Positions 36,302 to 44,095 of a stretch of 64,000 nucleotides of DNA are shown one piece after another. The stretch covers positions 362,842 through 426,841 of the forward strand of contig NZ_LGRV01000007.1 in NCBI RefSeq assembly GCF_001278945.1, read 5' to 3'. How positions within the stretch are numbered: position 1 is the first letter of the stretch; the number at the start of each line of letters is the position of its first letter. The stretch comes from Lysinibacillus contaminans. GTDB taxonomy: Bacteria > Bacillota > Bacilli > Bacillales_A > Planococcaceae. Under the pieces are notes generated by a model. That model had not been told where the DNA came from. It worked only from the letters and a program-made list of their open reading frames with translations, and did no database searches. The position numbers and the translations under genes were made by a program.

Positions 36302-37398
36302 AAAAAATTCTCGTCATAAGTAATATGTATCCAACATCCGATCATTTATCATTTGGTATTTTTGTAAAAAATCAAGTGACTGCATTAAAAAAAGCAGGAC
36401 TAGATGTAGAAATAGCTGTTAATACAAATCCTGCGACGGGCAAGAAAAATACTATTACGAAATATGTAAAATGGGGTTTTTCTACATTGATGAAGGGCTT
36501 TAAAGGTCGAAAAACTTTTGATGTAACACATGCACATTATGTCTTTCCATCTGGCATGTTATCGTTACTTTTAAAGAAACTATTTGGTATTCCGTTCATC
36601 GTGACAGCGCATGGTGGAGATATTGAGCGTATGGCCAAAAAGAGCCCAAGAATACGTAATTGGACAGCGAGTATCTTACGTGAAAGTGAGCATATTATCG
36701 CAGTTGGACCCGTATTAGCACAGCAAATTGAACAGGATTTCGATATTTCCAAAGACAAAATTTCAATTGTCAGTATGGGTGTGAATCGTGAAATATTTAA
36801 AAAGGGTGAACAAGCTGCTGTACGGAAGGAATTGCAATTAGCATCAGACCCATTTATTTTCCTTTTTGTCGGTAATGTGATTAAACAAAAAGGGGTAGAG
36901 GAACTATTGCAAGCATTTCAAATGATGAAAACAAAAGTTAGTCGCCCAGTAGAGCTTGTGATTATTGGTTCTAGAAGAGATGGGAATTTTGTGGAGTCAT
37001 TGCGTCCGTTCATCAGTGAAGAGGTGCACTTTGTAGATCCGTTAAAGCAAGCAGAACTAGTGAAGTGGTTCCAGGCAAGTGATGTCTTTGTCTTACCATC
37101 CCACTTAGAAGGCTTTGGTCTTGTTGCCTTAGAAGCATTAGCGACGGATACACCTGTCATTGCTTCAGAAGTAGGTGGACTTGTATCACTTCTTGGCGAG
37201 GGAGCGGGGCATTTAGTTGCACCTGTAAATGCCATAGCTTTATCTGAAGAAATGCTTCTTGCAGTAAACACATCGAAAAATCAATATATGAATCATGAAG
37301 CGGTTGAAAAAGTATTAGCCATTCATGATGAAAAAAATATTACTGCACAATGTATTGAAATTTATAAGTCGGCCATCAAAGGTGGGGAAGGCTTATGA
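36298..37398 (+). CDS. GT4-family glycosyltransferase (366 aa)
   Basis: A cytoplasmic GT-B glycosyltransferase. The N-terminal ILVISNMYPTSDHLSFGIFV and HAHYVFPSGMLSLLL, the central FLFVGNVIKQKGVEELLQAF and the donor-site motif LEGFGLVALEALATDTPVIA with the E-x7-E pattern are all present. It would add a sugar to the lipid-linked wall-polysaccharide repeat. It overlaps csaB and the flippase gene by four bases each (ATGA), so the three products are co-translated. The donor sugar cannot be told from sequence. Confidence 0.88.
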   Translation: MKKILVISNMYPTSDHLSFGIFVKNQVTALKKAGLDVEIAVNTNPATGKKNTITKYVKWGFSTLMKGFKGRKTFDVTHAHYVFPSGMLSLLLKKLFGIPFIVTAHGGDIERMAKKSPRIRNWTASILRESEHIIAVGPVLAQQIEQDFDISKDKISIVSMGVNREIFKKGEQAAVRKELQLASDPFIFLFVGNVIKQKGVEELLQAFQMMKTKVSRPVELVIIGSRRDGNFVESLRPFISEEVHFVDPLKQAELVKWFQASDVFVLPSHLEGFGLVALEALATDTPVIASEVGGLVSLLGEGAGHLVAPVNAIALSEEMLLAVNTSKNQYMNHEAVEKVLAIHDEKNITAQCIEIYKSAIKGGEGL

Positions 37399-38933
37399 AC
37401 AATTTTTTCAAAATCATTGGCGCTGTAGCGATTATCAATATTGTGGCACGTGTATTTGGCTTTTTACGTGAGGTAATCATTGGTTTTCAATATGGTAGTA
37501 CCCATATTTCCGACAGTATTTTCACAGCATATACGATCCCAAACTTTTTATATTTAGTTGTAGGTGGTGCATTTACGACTGCGGTCATCTCTATTTATAA
37601 TCGGGAAACAACAGACCGTGCTTTATTCGTTAAACAGTCATTTACAATAGTTATGGTGACAGTAACACTTATGACAGTTATAATGATGGTCTTTGCAAAT
37701 CCTATTTTAGAGGTTTTTAACAGAGAAAAAATAGAGCAGGGTCTTATTAGCCAAAGTGATTTAGATTTAACGAAGTATCTATACTACTGGATGATGCCGT
37801 CGTCTATTCTACTTGTACTATCTTCTTGGTATAGTGGTTTATTGAATGTAAATCAAAAATTCCATTTGTCTAGTTTTGCAATATTAGTATATAACGCCAT
37901 TTTCTTAGTCATCGCCGTAGCTTTGTCATTAACTTCTCTCGGAGCAATTGGATATGGTATTAGTGCATTACTAAGTGCGATAGTAATGGTGTATTTCTTA
38001 ATAATTGGTTACCGTAAATTAGATTCGTTTCCAGTAGGCATTTCATTTAAGCATAATGTCTCATCGAAACAGTTATGGATTTTGGTCTTACCACTTATGC
38101 TTGGTGGTGCCACAATTCAGCTGTATGCATTACTACATCGTTTATTTGCGGGAATGTTATCAGAAGGGGCAGTTGCTTCAGTTAATTATGCTTCTAAGTT
38201 AATGCAGTTCCCACAAGCGATTTTAATTACGGCTGTTACGACAGTGATTTATCCGATTTTGAGTCAAAAGGAAGCCGATCATGACCATGTTTCTATAAAA
38301 AAATTATATTCTAAAGGGCTACATTATTTATTCTTGTTGCTGGTCCCGGTAACGATTTATTCTTACTTTTATTCAAAAAACCTTGTGCAGGTTATCTTCG
38401 AATACCGCAACTTTGATGCACAATCAACAGCAATGACATGGCCAGTGCTCGCAATTTTCGTACTTTCTATGTATTTCCTTGCAGCGAACACCTACATTAC
38501 ACGCTTTTACTATGCGAAGGGTGACTCAATGGCACCAGTTATCTTTAGCTTACTCAATGTATTTGGCGTGAACATCGTGGTTATTATGATGTATATTGAT
38601 ACCTTAGGTGCTGCGGCGATTGCATGGGGTACTCTAATTAGTTCTATTGTTAACTTTGTAATGTTAGTTGGGTACGCAATTTTCAAGTATGACCTAAAAA
38701 TGGGTGTTTTCAGTAAAGAGTTACAGTTCTTTAGAGCAATTCCACCAATGATTATCATTTTTATAGTCGTATATTTCTCAAGTCATTACTTAGTGTTTGA
38801 CTATAAATGGGTGACCTTTATTGTAGGTCTTGTCATCTTTAGTGCTGCAGTATTCGGTTCGTATTTATTGTTTGGTGTAAAAGAAGTCAAAGAATTAACG
38901 GATAAATTAAAACGAAAGTTTTTAAAACATTAA
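37395..38933 (+). CDS. MurJ/Wzx-type lipid-linked oligosaccharide flippase (512 aa)
   Basis: A membrane protein with about 14 helices of the MVF (MurJ/MviN) group of the MOP superfamily. Markers are FGFLREVIIGFQYGSTHISD, IPNFLYLVVGGAFTTAVISI and, mid-protein, VNYASKLMQFPQAILITAV. Last in the csaB operon, it is probably dedicated to flipping the undecaprenyl-linked SCWP unit, pairing with the Wzy-like polymerase at 28884. A genuine lipid II flippase role cannot be excluded. A terminator follows. Confidence 0.85.
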   Translation: MNNFFKIIGAVAIINIVARVFGFLREVIIGFQYGSTHISDSIFTAYTIPNFLYLVVGGAFTTAVISIYNRETTDRALFVKQSFTIVMVTVTLMTVIMMVFANPILEVFNREKIEQGLISQSDLDLTKYLYYWMMPSSILLVLSSWYSGLLNVNQKFHLSSFAILVYNAIFLVIAVALSLTSLGAIGYGISALLSAIVMVYFLIIGYRKLDSFPVGISFKHNVSSKQLWILVLPLMLGGATIQLYALLHRLFAGMLSEGAVASVNYASKLMQFPQAILITAVTTVIYPILSQKEADHDHVSIKKLYSKGLHYLFLLLVPVTIYSYFYSKNLVQVIFEYRNFDAQSTAMTWPVLAIFVLSMYFLAANTYITRFYYAKGDSMAPVIFSLLNVFGVNIVVIMMYIDTLGAAAIAWGTLISSIVNFVMLVGYAIFKYDLKMGVFSKELQFFRAIPPMIIIFIVVYFSSHYLVFDYKWVTFIVGLVIFSAAVFGSYLLFGVKEVKELTDKLKRKFLKH

Positions 38934-38944
38934 CAAAAAATTGT

Positions 38945-38986
38945 AAAAAACAGCGATTCCTCATCGAAGGAAACCGCTGTTTTTTA
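38945..38986 (+). terminator. Terminator of the csaB operon
   Basis: AAAAACAGCGATTCC pairs with GGAAACCGCTGTTTTT (one bulge). The arm resembles those at 541 and 26593. Confidence 0.8.
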
Positions 38987-39028
38987 TTTTCTAAAATGGC
39001 TAGAAATTATAAATAGAAAGGGGACTGT

Positions 39029-39111
39029 GGCTGTCCTAAAAGTAAAAATAGTGTAGGTTTTTACGATATAGAAAGCATGATGTTATGCTTTAAGGAACTT
39101 ATTGGACAGCC
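39029..39111. terminator. Nested hairpin, possible terminator of the S41 protease gene
   Basis: GGCTGTCC (39029-39036) pairs with GGACAGCC (39104-39111) around a long loop that contains an inner hairpin AAAGCAT / ATGCTTT (39072-39091). Confidence 0.5.
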
Positions 39112-39118
39112 TCATAAT

Positions 39119-40504
39119 TTAATCTGCAACAGCAATGTGAAGGTATATACCTTGTTTTAGTTTTGTGCCTGTTGGTGTTAAAAGTGTAGGGTGTACGAGT
39201 AACATATATTCTTGTCCTTTTTCTAACAGTATGGTTGGCGTAATAACTAATGAATTGTCTTTTTCAACTTTAGCAGTTGATGCGACTTCATCACCACCAA
39301 GAGATACTAATTGGACACTTCCCTTTGGAATTGACGTAGCCAACTTTTGTGAAAATTTCACTGTAAAAGTTTTAGTGGGTGACACATTTTTAAAGCTTTT
39401 TTGTTCATGGTAATTTGTATATTGTGCCTTTATAGCATCATAATGCGCCTTATAAATAGGTGCCGAAGTTGTTTGAATACCAGGTGTAACACCTTTTTCA
39501 TGGATCGTTTTGCCCTTAGGACCTGTGAATTTTCCAACTGTTAATTTTAAGTAGCTACCATCCTGTAGTTCATAAAAGCCTTGCATTGCGCCTTTTCCGT
39601 AAGTTGTTTCACCGTATAAAATAGCTGCGTTTTGATCTTTCAGCGAGGCAGCCACCATCTCTGAGGCACTAGCGCTATAGCGATTTACAAGTACACGAGT
39701 ATTAATAGGAAACTTGATGTTTTGCTGTACAGCTTTTACTTCATAAGAAGCGTGCGCTTCTTCAAGTAAGTATGCAATTTTTGCTTTCGGAAATAATCCG
39801 GATAATTCTTCGGCAGCAGTCACATAACCTCCACCGTTATTTTGTAAATCTAAAATAAAGGAAGAAGCTCCTCGCTGTTTAAGTTGAGTAAGTGAATTTT
39901 TTACTAATTTTGCGCCATCCTGAGAAAAGGAAGACATTGAAATATAACCGACATCCCCAAATAATAATTCAGATTCTACATTTGGTAATGTAAATTGTTT
40001 GCGGGTAATTGTCTTTACCGAAGTAAGGCCGTCTTCGTGTAAAAGTGTAACTTGTACTTGAGTGTCTTCTTTGCCCGTTAGAAGTGTAGCGACTTCTTGT
40101 ACAGAGCTTCCAATAATCGATTGACCATTTACTGCGATAATAATATCGCCAGGTACAACACCAGCGGAAGATGAGCCACTCCCCTCAATGACTTGTAAAA
40201 TATGAATGCCGTCTTCATGTTCTTCAATAACAACGCCAATTCCAGTTGTAGAAAGGTTTATGCTATTTGTGTATTCATAATACTCATCTTTCGTAAAGTA
40301 CGTTGAATAAGGGTCTAGCATGTCCATAATTTCAGGTATTGTCTTTGCTGTATTTAAATTCCCGTCAATTGTACCAACATAATTTTCTGTAATGATTTCT
40401 TTTATTTCTTGTACCAGTTGCTCGTTTGTAGCAGCAGAGGACTGATCTAATGGTAAGAAAAATAAACTAATGATAAAAAGTAAAGACCCTAATGCCTTTT
40501 TCAA
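39119..40504 (-). CDS. Secreted S41 (CtpA-like) protease with PDZ and S-layer-like Ig tail (461 aa)
   Basis: TTG at 40504 is the preferred start: AAGAGGTG lies 6-7 bases before it and it yields a compact signal peptide (MKKALGSLLFIISLFFLPLD). The ATG 30 bases upstream has no ribosome site. A PDZ domain (about 95-180; GIGVVIEEHEDGIHILQV) precedes the S41 catalytic core with Ser in NRYSASASEMVAASLKDQ and Lys in YGETTYGKGAMQGF. After the core, about 90 residues (KTFTVKFSQKLATSIPKGSV to the end) read as an SbsA/Big5-type Ig domain of the kind seen in S-layer proteins. That is unusual for CtpA proteases. Possible role: processing of exported surface proteins. Confidence 0.85.
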   Translation of the reverse strand: MKKALGSLLFIISLFFLPLDQSSAATNEQLVQEIKEIITENYVGTIDGNLNTAKTIPEIMDMLDPYSTYFTKDEYYEYTNSINLSTTGIGVVIEEHEDGIHILQVIEGSGSSSAGVVPGDIIIAVNGQSIIGSSVQEVATLLTGKEDTQVQVTLLHEDGLTSVKTITRKQFTLPNVESELLFGDVGYISMSSFSQDGAKLVKNSLTQLKQRGASSFILDLQNNGGGYVTAAEELSGLFPKAKIAYLLEEAHASYEVKAVQQNIKFPINTRVLVNRYSASASEMVAASLKDQNAAILYGETTYGKGAMQGFYELQDGSYLKLTVGKFTGPKGKTIHEKGVTPGIQTTSAPIYKAHYDAIKAQYTNYHEQKSFKNVSPTKTFTVKFSQKLATSIPKGSVQLVSLGGDEVASTAKVEKDNSLVITPTILLEKGQEYMLLVHPTLLTPTGTKLKQGIYLHIAVAD

Positions 40505-40565
40505 TGACTGCACCTCTTTTCTAAATACCTTCATTATATCTGAATTTTCGTATTACAGCTAATAC

Positions 40566-40604
40566 AAAAAGACACGCTACCAATGAAGGAATGCGTGTCT
40601 TTTA
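40566..40604 (-). terminator. Terminator after brnQ
   Basis: AAAAGACACGC pairs with GCGTGTCTTTT, with A/T flanks. It separates brnQ from the S41 gene on the same strand. Confidence 0.75.
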
Positions 40605-40613
40605 TAATGACCT

Positions 40614-41930
40614 TTATTTAGACAATTTATGAATTACAATGCCGATTGCTGCACCCACAATTGCTGGAATGAGCCATCCGAGACTTTGATCATGAAATGG
40701 TAATGTATTCAATAAATCTTCATAAAACGGAATTTTAACATTCAATTCTTTTAAGCCATCATAGAGACTAACTAAGAATGTAGGGATTAACGCTAAAATA
40801 TAGACAATACGTCCACCTTTAAATAAGTTATCTGCTAGAGATAATACCATTAATACCATGGCAAGTGGATAGATGATTAATAATATTGGAAGAGATGTAT
40901 TAATAATTGTTGATAGTCCAAAATTCGTAATAATCAAACTGAAAATAGTGAAAATTATAATATATGTTTTATAAGAAACTTTAGGGAATAATCGGTTAAA
41001 ATACTGTGCATTGGCACTTAATAGTCCTACTGCTGTAGAAATACAAGCGAGTAAAATAGTAACTGATAAAATAATGCTACCAATATTTCCAAATAGCACA
41101 TCTGCTGATTTAGCAATTATAATACCACCATTATCAGAAGCACCAATAACATTTATACTAGTATTACCGATTTGCCCAAGAGAAATATAAACAAACGCCA
41201 ATCCAATTGCTGCTACAAAACCTGCAAAAATGGTTGTTTTCACTTGTTTTTTAGGATCATGCATGCCCATGCCGCGTAATGCTTGTAAAATAACAATCCC
41301 AAAAACAAGTGCCCCTAATACATCCATTGTTAAATAACCTTGGATAAAGCCCTCTGATAGTGGTGATCCAACATACTTACCAATCGCATCACCAGGATTT
41401 CCCATAGGAGTCACGAAGCTCTTAATAGCTAATACTAAAATCACAAGTAATAGTATTGGTGTCAAAATTTTACCAACACGATCGACCAGTTTTGTAGGGT
41501 TGAGAGCTAAGTAGAGTATTAACATATAAAATAGTACAGAAGTAATAAGTAATGGTGCCCAGTGATTGGCTGCGGCTTCAGGTAGGAAAGGTGCAATGCC
41601 AATTTCATAGGACACAGAGCCTGTACGAGGTACTGCGAAAAATGGCCCAATAGCTAAATATACAATTGAAGTAAAAACTACACCGAAAATAGGCCCAACT
41701 CGATTTGCAAGAAGTTGTAAATCGCCTCCTGCTTTTGCAACGGCGACGATTGCAAGTAGCGGTAAACCTACACCCGTTATTAAGAAACCAATCATTGCTG
41801 GGATCATATTCTCTCCAGCTTGTTGGCCGAGTAGTGGTGGGAAGATGATATTCCCTGCTCCAAGGAACAAGGCAAATAGCAATAAGCCAACCGCAAGATT
41901 CTCTTTGATGAAGCCCATGATGTTTTTCAT
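40614..41930 (-). CDS. brnQ: Branched-chain amino acid carrier BrnQ (LIVCS family)
   Basis: A 438-residue, about 12-helix membrane symporter for leucine, isoleucine and valine. It opens with GLLLFALFLGAGNIIFPPLL and a nearby GFLITGVGLPLLAIVAVAKA, the classic BrnQ start. GFIQGYLTMDVLGALVFGI lies mid-protein. AAAGGAG precedes the ATG. It seems unrelated to the surface genes around it and stands alone between terminators. In Gram-positive bacteria brnQ is often under CodY control, but I did not identify an operator here. Confidence 0.92.
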   Translation of the reverse strand: MKNIMGFIKENLAVGLLLFALFLGAGNIIFPPLLGQQAGENMIPAMIGFLITGVGLPLLAIVAVAKAGGDLQLLANRVGPIFGVVFTSIVYLAIGPFFAVPRTGSVSYEIGIAPFLPEAAANHWAPLLITSVLFYMLILYLALNPTKLVDRVGKILTPILLLVILVLAIKSFVTPMGNPGDAIGKYVGSPLSEGFIQGYLTMDVLGALVFGIVILQALRGMGMHDPKKQVKTTIFAGFVAAIGLAFVYISLGQIGNTSINVIGASDNGGIIIAKSADVLFGNIGSIILSVTILLACISTAVGLLSANAQYFNRLFPKVSYKTYIIIFTIFSLIITNFGLSTIINTSLPILLIIYPLAMVLMVLSLADNLFKGGRIVYILALIPTFLVSLYDGLKELNVKIPFYEDLLNTLPFHDQSLGWLIPAIVGAAIGIVIHKLSK

Positions 41931-42180
41931 AAAAAATAGAAACTCCTTTAAGTTAAAAAAATTAAACTTTCAAAAAATTGTAAAAACAAATCTGTGAACT
42001 ATCATATTATTATTAATTATACAATTAAATTACTATGGTAATCTAGTAGAAAAACTTAGTACTTTATATAAGTTACTATTTGTTCAGAAAATAGTCAGTA
42101 TTTCCGATATATCATTGTATAAAAATTTAGTATGATAGACATACAAGGAATTATTCTAACATGAACGGAGGCAATTGGAT

Positions 42181-43056
42181 ATGCAAAAGTCAAAAAAATG
42201 GAGAATTTTCGCTTTGAGTACTATTGCAATTTCATTTTTCGCAACCCAGTCAGCAGATGCAGCAACATACACAGTGCAGAAAGGTGATACCTTATCCAAA
42301 ATCGCCCATATTCATCAAGTGACGATTGACGACATAAAAAAGTGGAATAATCTATCGAAAGATACGATTTATGTGGCCCAAAAGTTACAGGTCGCTAATC
42401 AGGCTATTGTTGAAGAACCAAAGCCAATCGTAATCACACATACGGTTGTGAAGGGTGATACATTAACAAAAGTTGCGCGCCAATATAGTGTGACGTTAAA
42501 AGAGATTAAAGCCTGGAATGGACTGGAATCAAATACAATTTATATTGGACAAGCGTTAAAGGTTACTCCAGTAGCTGTTGAAACTGAAGATGACGAGATA
42601 CATACAAATCAGCCACCTTATGAGGATGCTCTGTCGAACGTAATATCGAAAACACCTACTGTAGATGGACAAGCAATATATAACAAAACGATTAAGGTGG
42701 CTAATACTTTAATCGGAACACCATATTTATACGCAGGAAATACACCGGATGGTTTAGATTGCAGTGGACTTATTTTCTATGCATTCAATCAAGGTGGTCT
42801 GACAATTGGACGAGATAGTAGTGAAGGCTATTTTTATGGCAACACAACAAAGGTGAAAGAGCCTTTGGCGGGTGACCTTGTTTTCTTCGAGAATACGTAT
42901 AAAGCCGGCATTTCACATATGGGTATTTATATAGGAAACAATAAATTTATCCATGCAGGGACTGTTGGAGTTGAGATTTCTGATGTAACAACCTCTTACT
43001 GGTCATCGAGATTAGTAGCTTACAAACGTTTTGATGGAATTCCTTCCTATAAATAA
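42181..43056 (+). CDS. LysM - NlpC/P60 cell-wall hydrolase (291 aa)
   Basis: ATG at 42181 is chosen because GGAGG ends 9 bases upstream; an in-frame TTG two codons earlier is too close. After a signal peptide (near ADAAT) come two LysM domains (YTVQKGDTLSKIAHIHQVT and HTVVKGDTLTKVARQYSVT) that bind glycan strands. A C-terminal NlpC/P60 endopeptidase follows, with Cys in TPDGLDCSGLIFYAF, His in AGISHMGIYIG and His in FIHAG. The layout is like LytE/LytF/CwlS of B. subtilis. Those cut gamma-D-Glu to diamino-acid bonds during growth or separation. It is anchored by LysM rather than SLH. A bidirectional terminator follows. Confidence 0.92.
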   Translation: MQKSKKWRIFALSTIAISFFATQSADAATYTVQKGDTLSKIAHIHQVTIDDIKKWNNLSKDTIYVAQKLQVANQAIVEEPKPIVITHTVVKGDTLTKVARQYSVTLKEIKAWNGLESNTIYIGQALKVTPVAVETEDDEIHTNQPPYEDALSNVISKTPTVDGQAIYNKTIKVANTLIGTPYLYAGNTPDGLDCSGLIFYAFNQGGLTIGRDSSEGYFYGNTTKVKEPLAGDLVFFENTYKAGISHMGIYIGNNKFIHAGTVGVEISDVTTSYWSSRLVAYKRFDGIPSYK

Positions 43057-43141
43057 TATAATAAAAAGATAAATCTAGTTTATAGTTTTCTATAAGGGAA
43101 ACTTGAATGAATCTAGCAAATTGACGTAAAGTTTAATATCT

Positions 43142-43184
43142 AAACAAAAACATCCCCACTAAAAAAGAGGGGATGTTTTTGTTT
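43142..43184. terminator. Bidirectional terminator
   Basis: AAACAAAAACATCCCC pairs with GGGGATGTTTTTGTTT; it lies between the LysM hydrolase gene and slaP. Confidence 0.9.
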
Positions 43185-43190
43185 AGATTA

Positions 43191-44093
43191 TTATTGTGTA
43201 ACGCGTGCTGTCCAACGTGAAAGGTCTGCACCTTTTGGATTTACTAATTGAGGAGGGAATATAAATGTCCATGGTTTAGTAGAATTAGGCTGAACGGTTA
43301 AAATAGGTTCCATTTTAAATGAGCCCTTCGCAATTTGTTTTCCTGTAGCATCAATAATTTCTAAAGGTAATTGTTCAAGATTAATTGCTTTGTTATGACC
43401 GTTACGAATGAAAATAGAAACATTTAAACTACCATCATTCGCGAATTTAGCTTGTAGACCTGTAAAGTTTACTTCTGTTTCACTTAATTCCGGTAAAGTT
43501 TTTACGATCTTTGCAAGTTCTTCTTTTTGCTCTGCTGGTAATTGATCTTCCCATGTAGCATCCAATTCTAACTGGTGACCACGTAATGATACGAGGTTAA
43601 AAGCAATTTTCCAACCGTCTTCAGGAATTTCATCTGTTTTTAAAGTTGATTTTTCAAATTCAAATACCCAAGGGCGTGCACTTTCAGCAGGAATTGTGCC
43701 AAGTGCTTTAAAGTCGAATTTTTTCGAAGCGACAAGCTCATCATTTTTATCCATGATGAAAAGTTCAATTTCACCTAGCTCAATCGCTTCAGCTAATGAA
43801 GAACGGAAGAAAGCACGTACTAACCATTTACCTAAACGTGCATCTTCTTCAATACTAATAGAAGAAAGGGATAATTGATTTGGTTTTAATGGCTCTAACT
43901 CATTGGCAAGAAAGTTAAAAATATATTTTTGCTCTTGAGGCACATCCCACTCAGGGTGGAATGAAAGTTTTGTTACAACGTCACGGTCATCATTTTTAGA
44001 ATCTGAAGTCACGTTGCCTAGCAAGTCTTTAGAATCAATTGTATTTTCTTGTCCAACTTTGTCTGATTTTTTAAAAAATGAAAATAAACCCAT
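43191..44093 (-). CDS. slaP: Accessory Sec system S-layer assembly protein (SlaP-like, 300 aa)
   Basis: A soluble, signal-less protein lying 2 bases downstream of secA2 on the same strand. The N-terminus is short and charged (FSFFKKSDKVGQ). Two similar beta-rich halves follow, each containing a variant of the phrase W-x-F-E/I-F near RPWVFEFEKSTLKTDEIPED and KPWTFIFPPQLVNPKGADL. They share the rhythm of the SLAP-domain/SlaP family of Bacillus S-layer export factors. In B. anthracis, SlaP works with SecA2 to secrete Sap and EA1, and the same gene pairing here supports that job. A direct link to the S-layer gene at 8405 is inferred. Confidence 0.85.
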   Translation of the reverse strand: MGLFSFFKKSDKVGQENTIDSKDLLGNVTSDSKNDDRDVVTKLSFHPEWDVPQEQKYIFNFLANELEPLKPNQLSLSSISIEEDARLGKWLVRAFFRSSLAEAIELGEIELFIMDKNDELVASKKFDFKALGTIPAESARPWVFEFEKSTLKTDEIPEDGWKIAFNLVSLRGHQLELDATWEDQLPAEQKEELAKIVKTLPELSETEVNFTGLQAKFANDGSLNVSIFIRNGHNKAINLEQLPLEIIDATGKQIAKGSFKMEPILTVQPNSTKPWTFIFPPQLVNPKGADLSRWTARVTQ

Positions 44094-44095
44094 TA

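Noticed and set aside
39119..41930. An operon of brnQ and the S41 protease
   Set aside because: They are on the same strand, but a clear terminator lies between them and the functions are unrelated.
42087..42110. Possible sigma-D site before the LysM-NlpC/P60 gene
   Set aside because: TCCGATAT is a good -10, but the only -35-like word (GAAA) is 12 bases away and poor. Kept out of the feature list.
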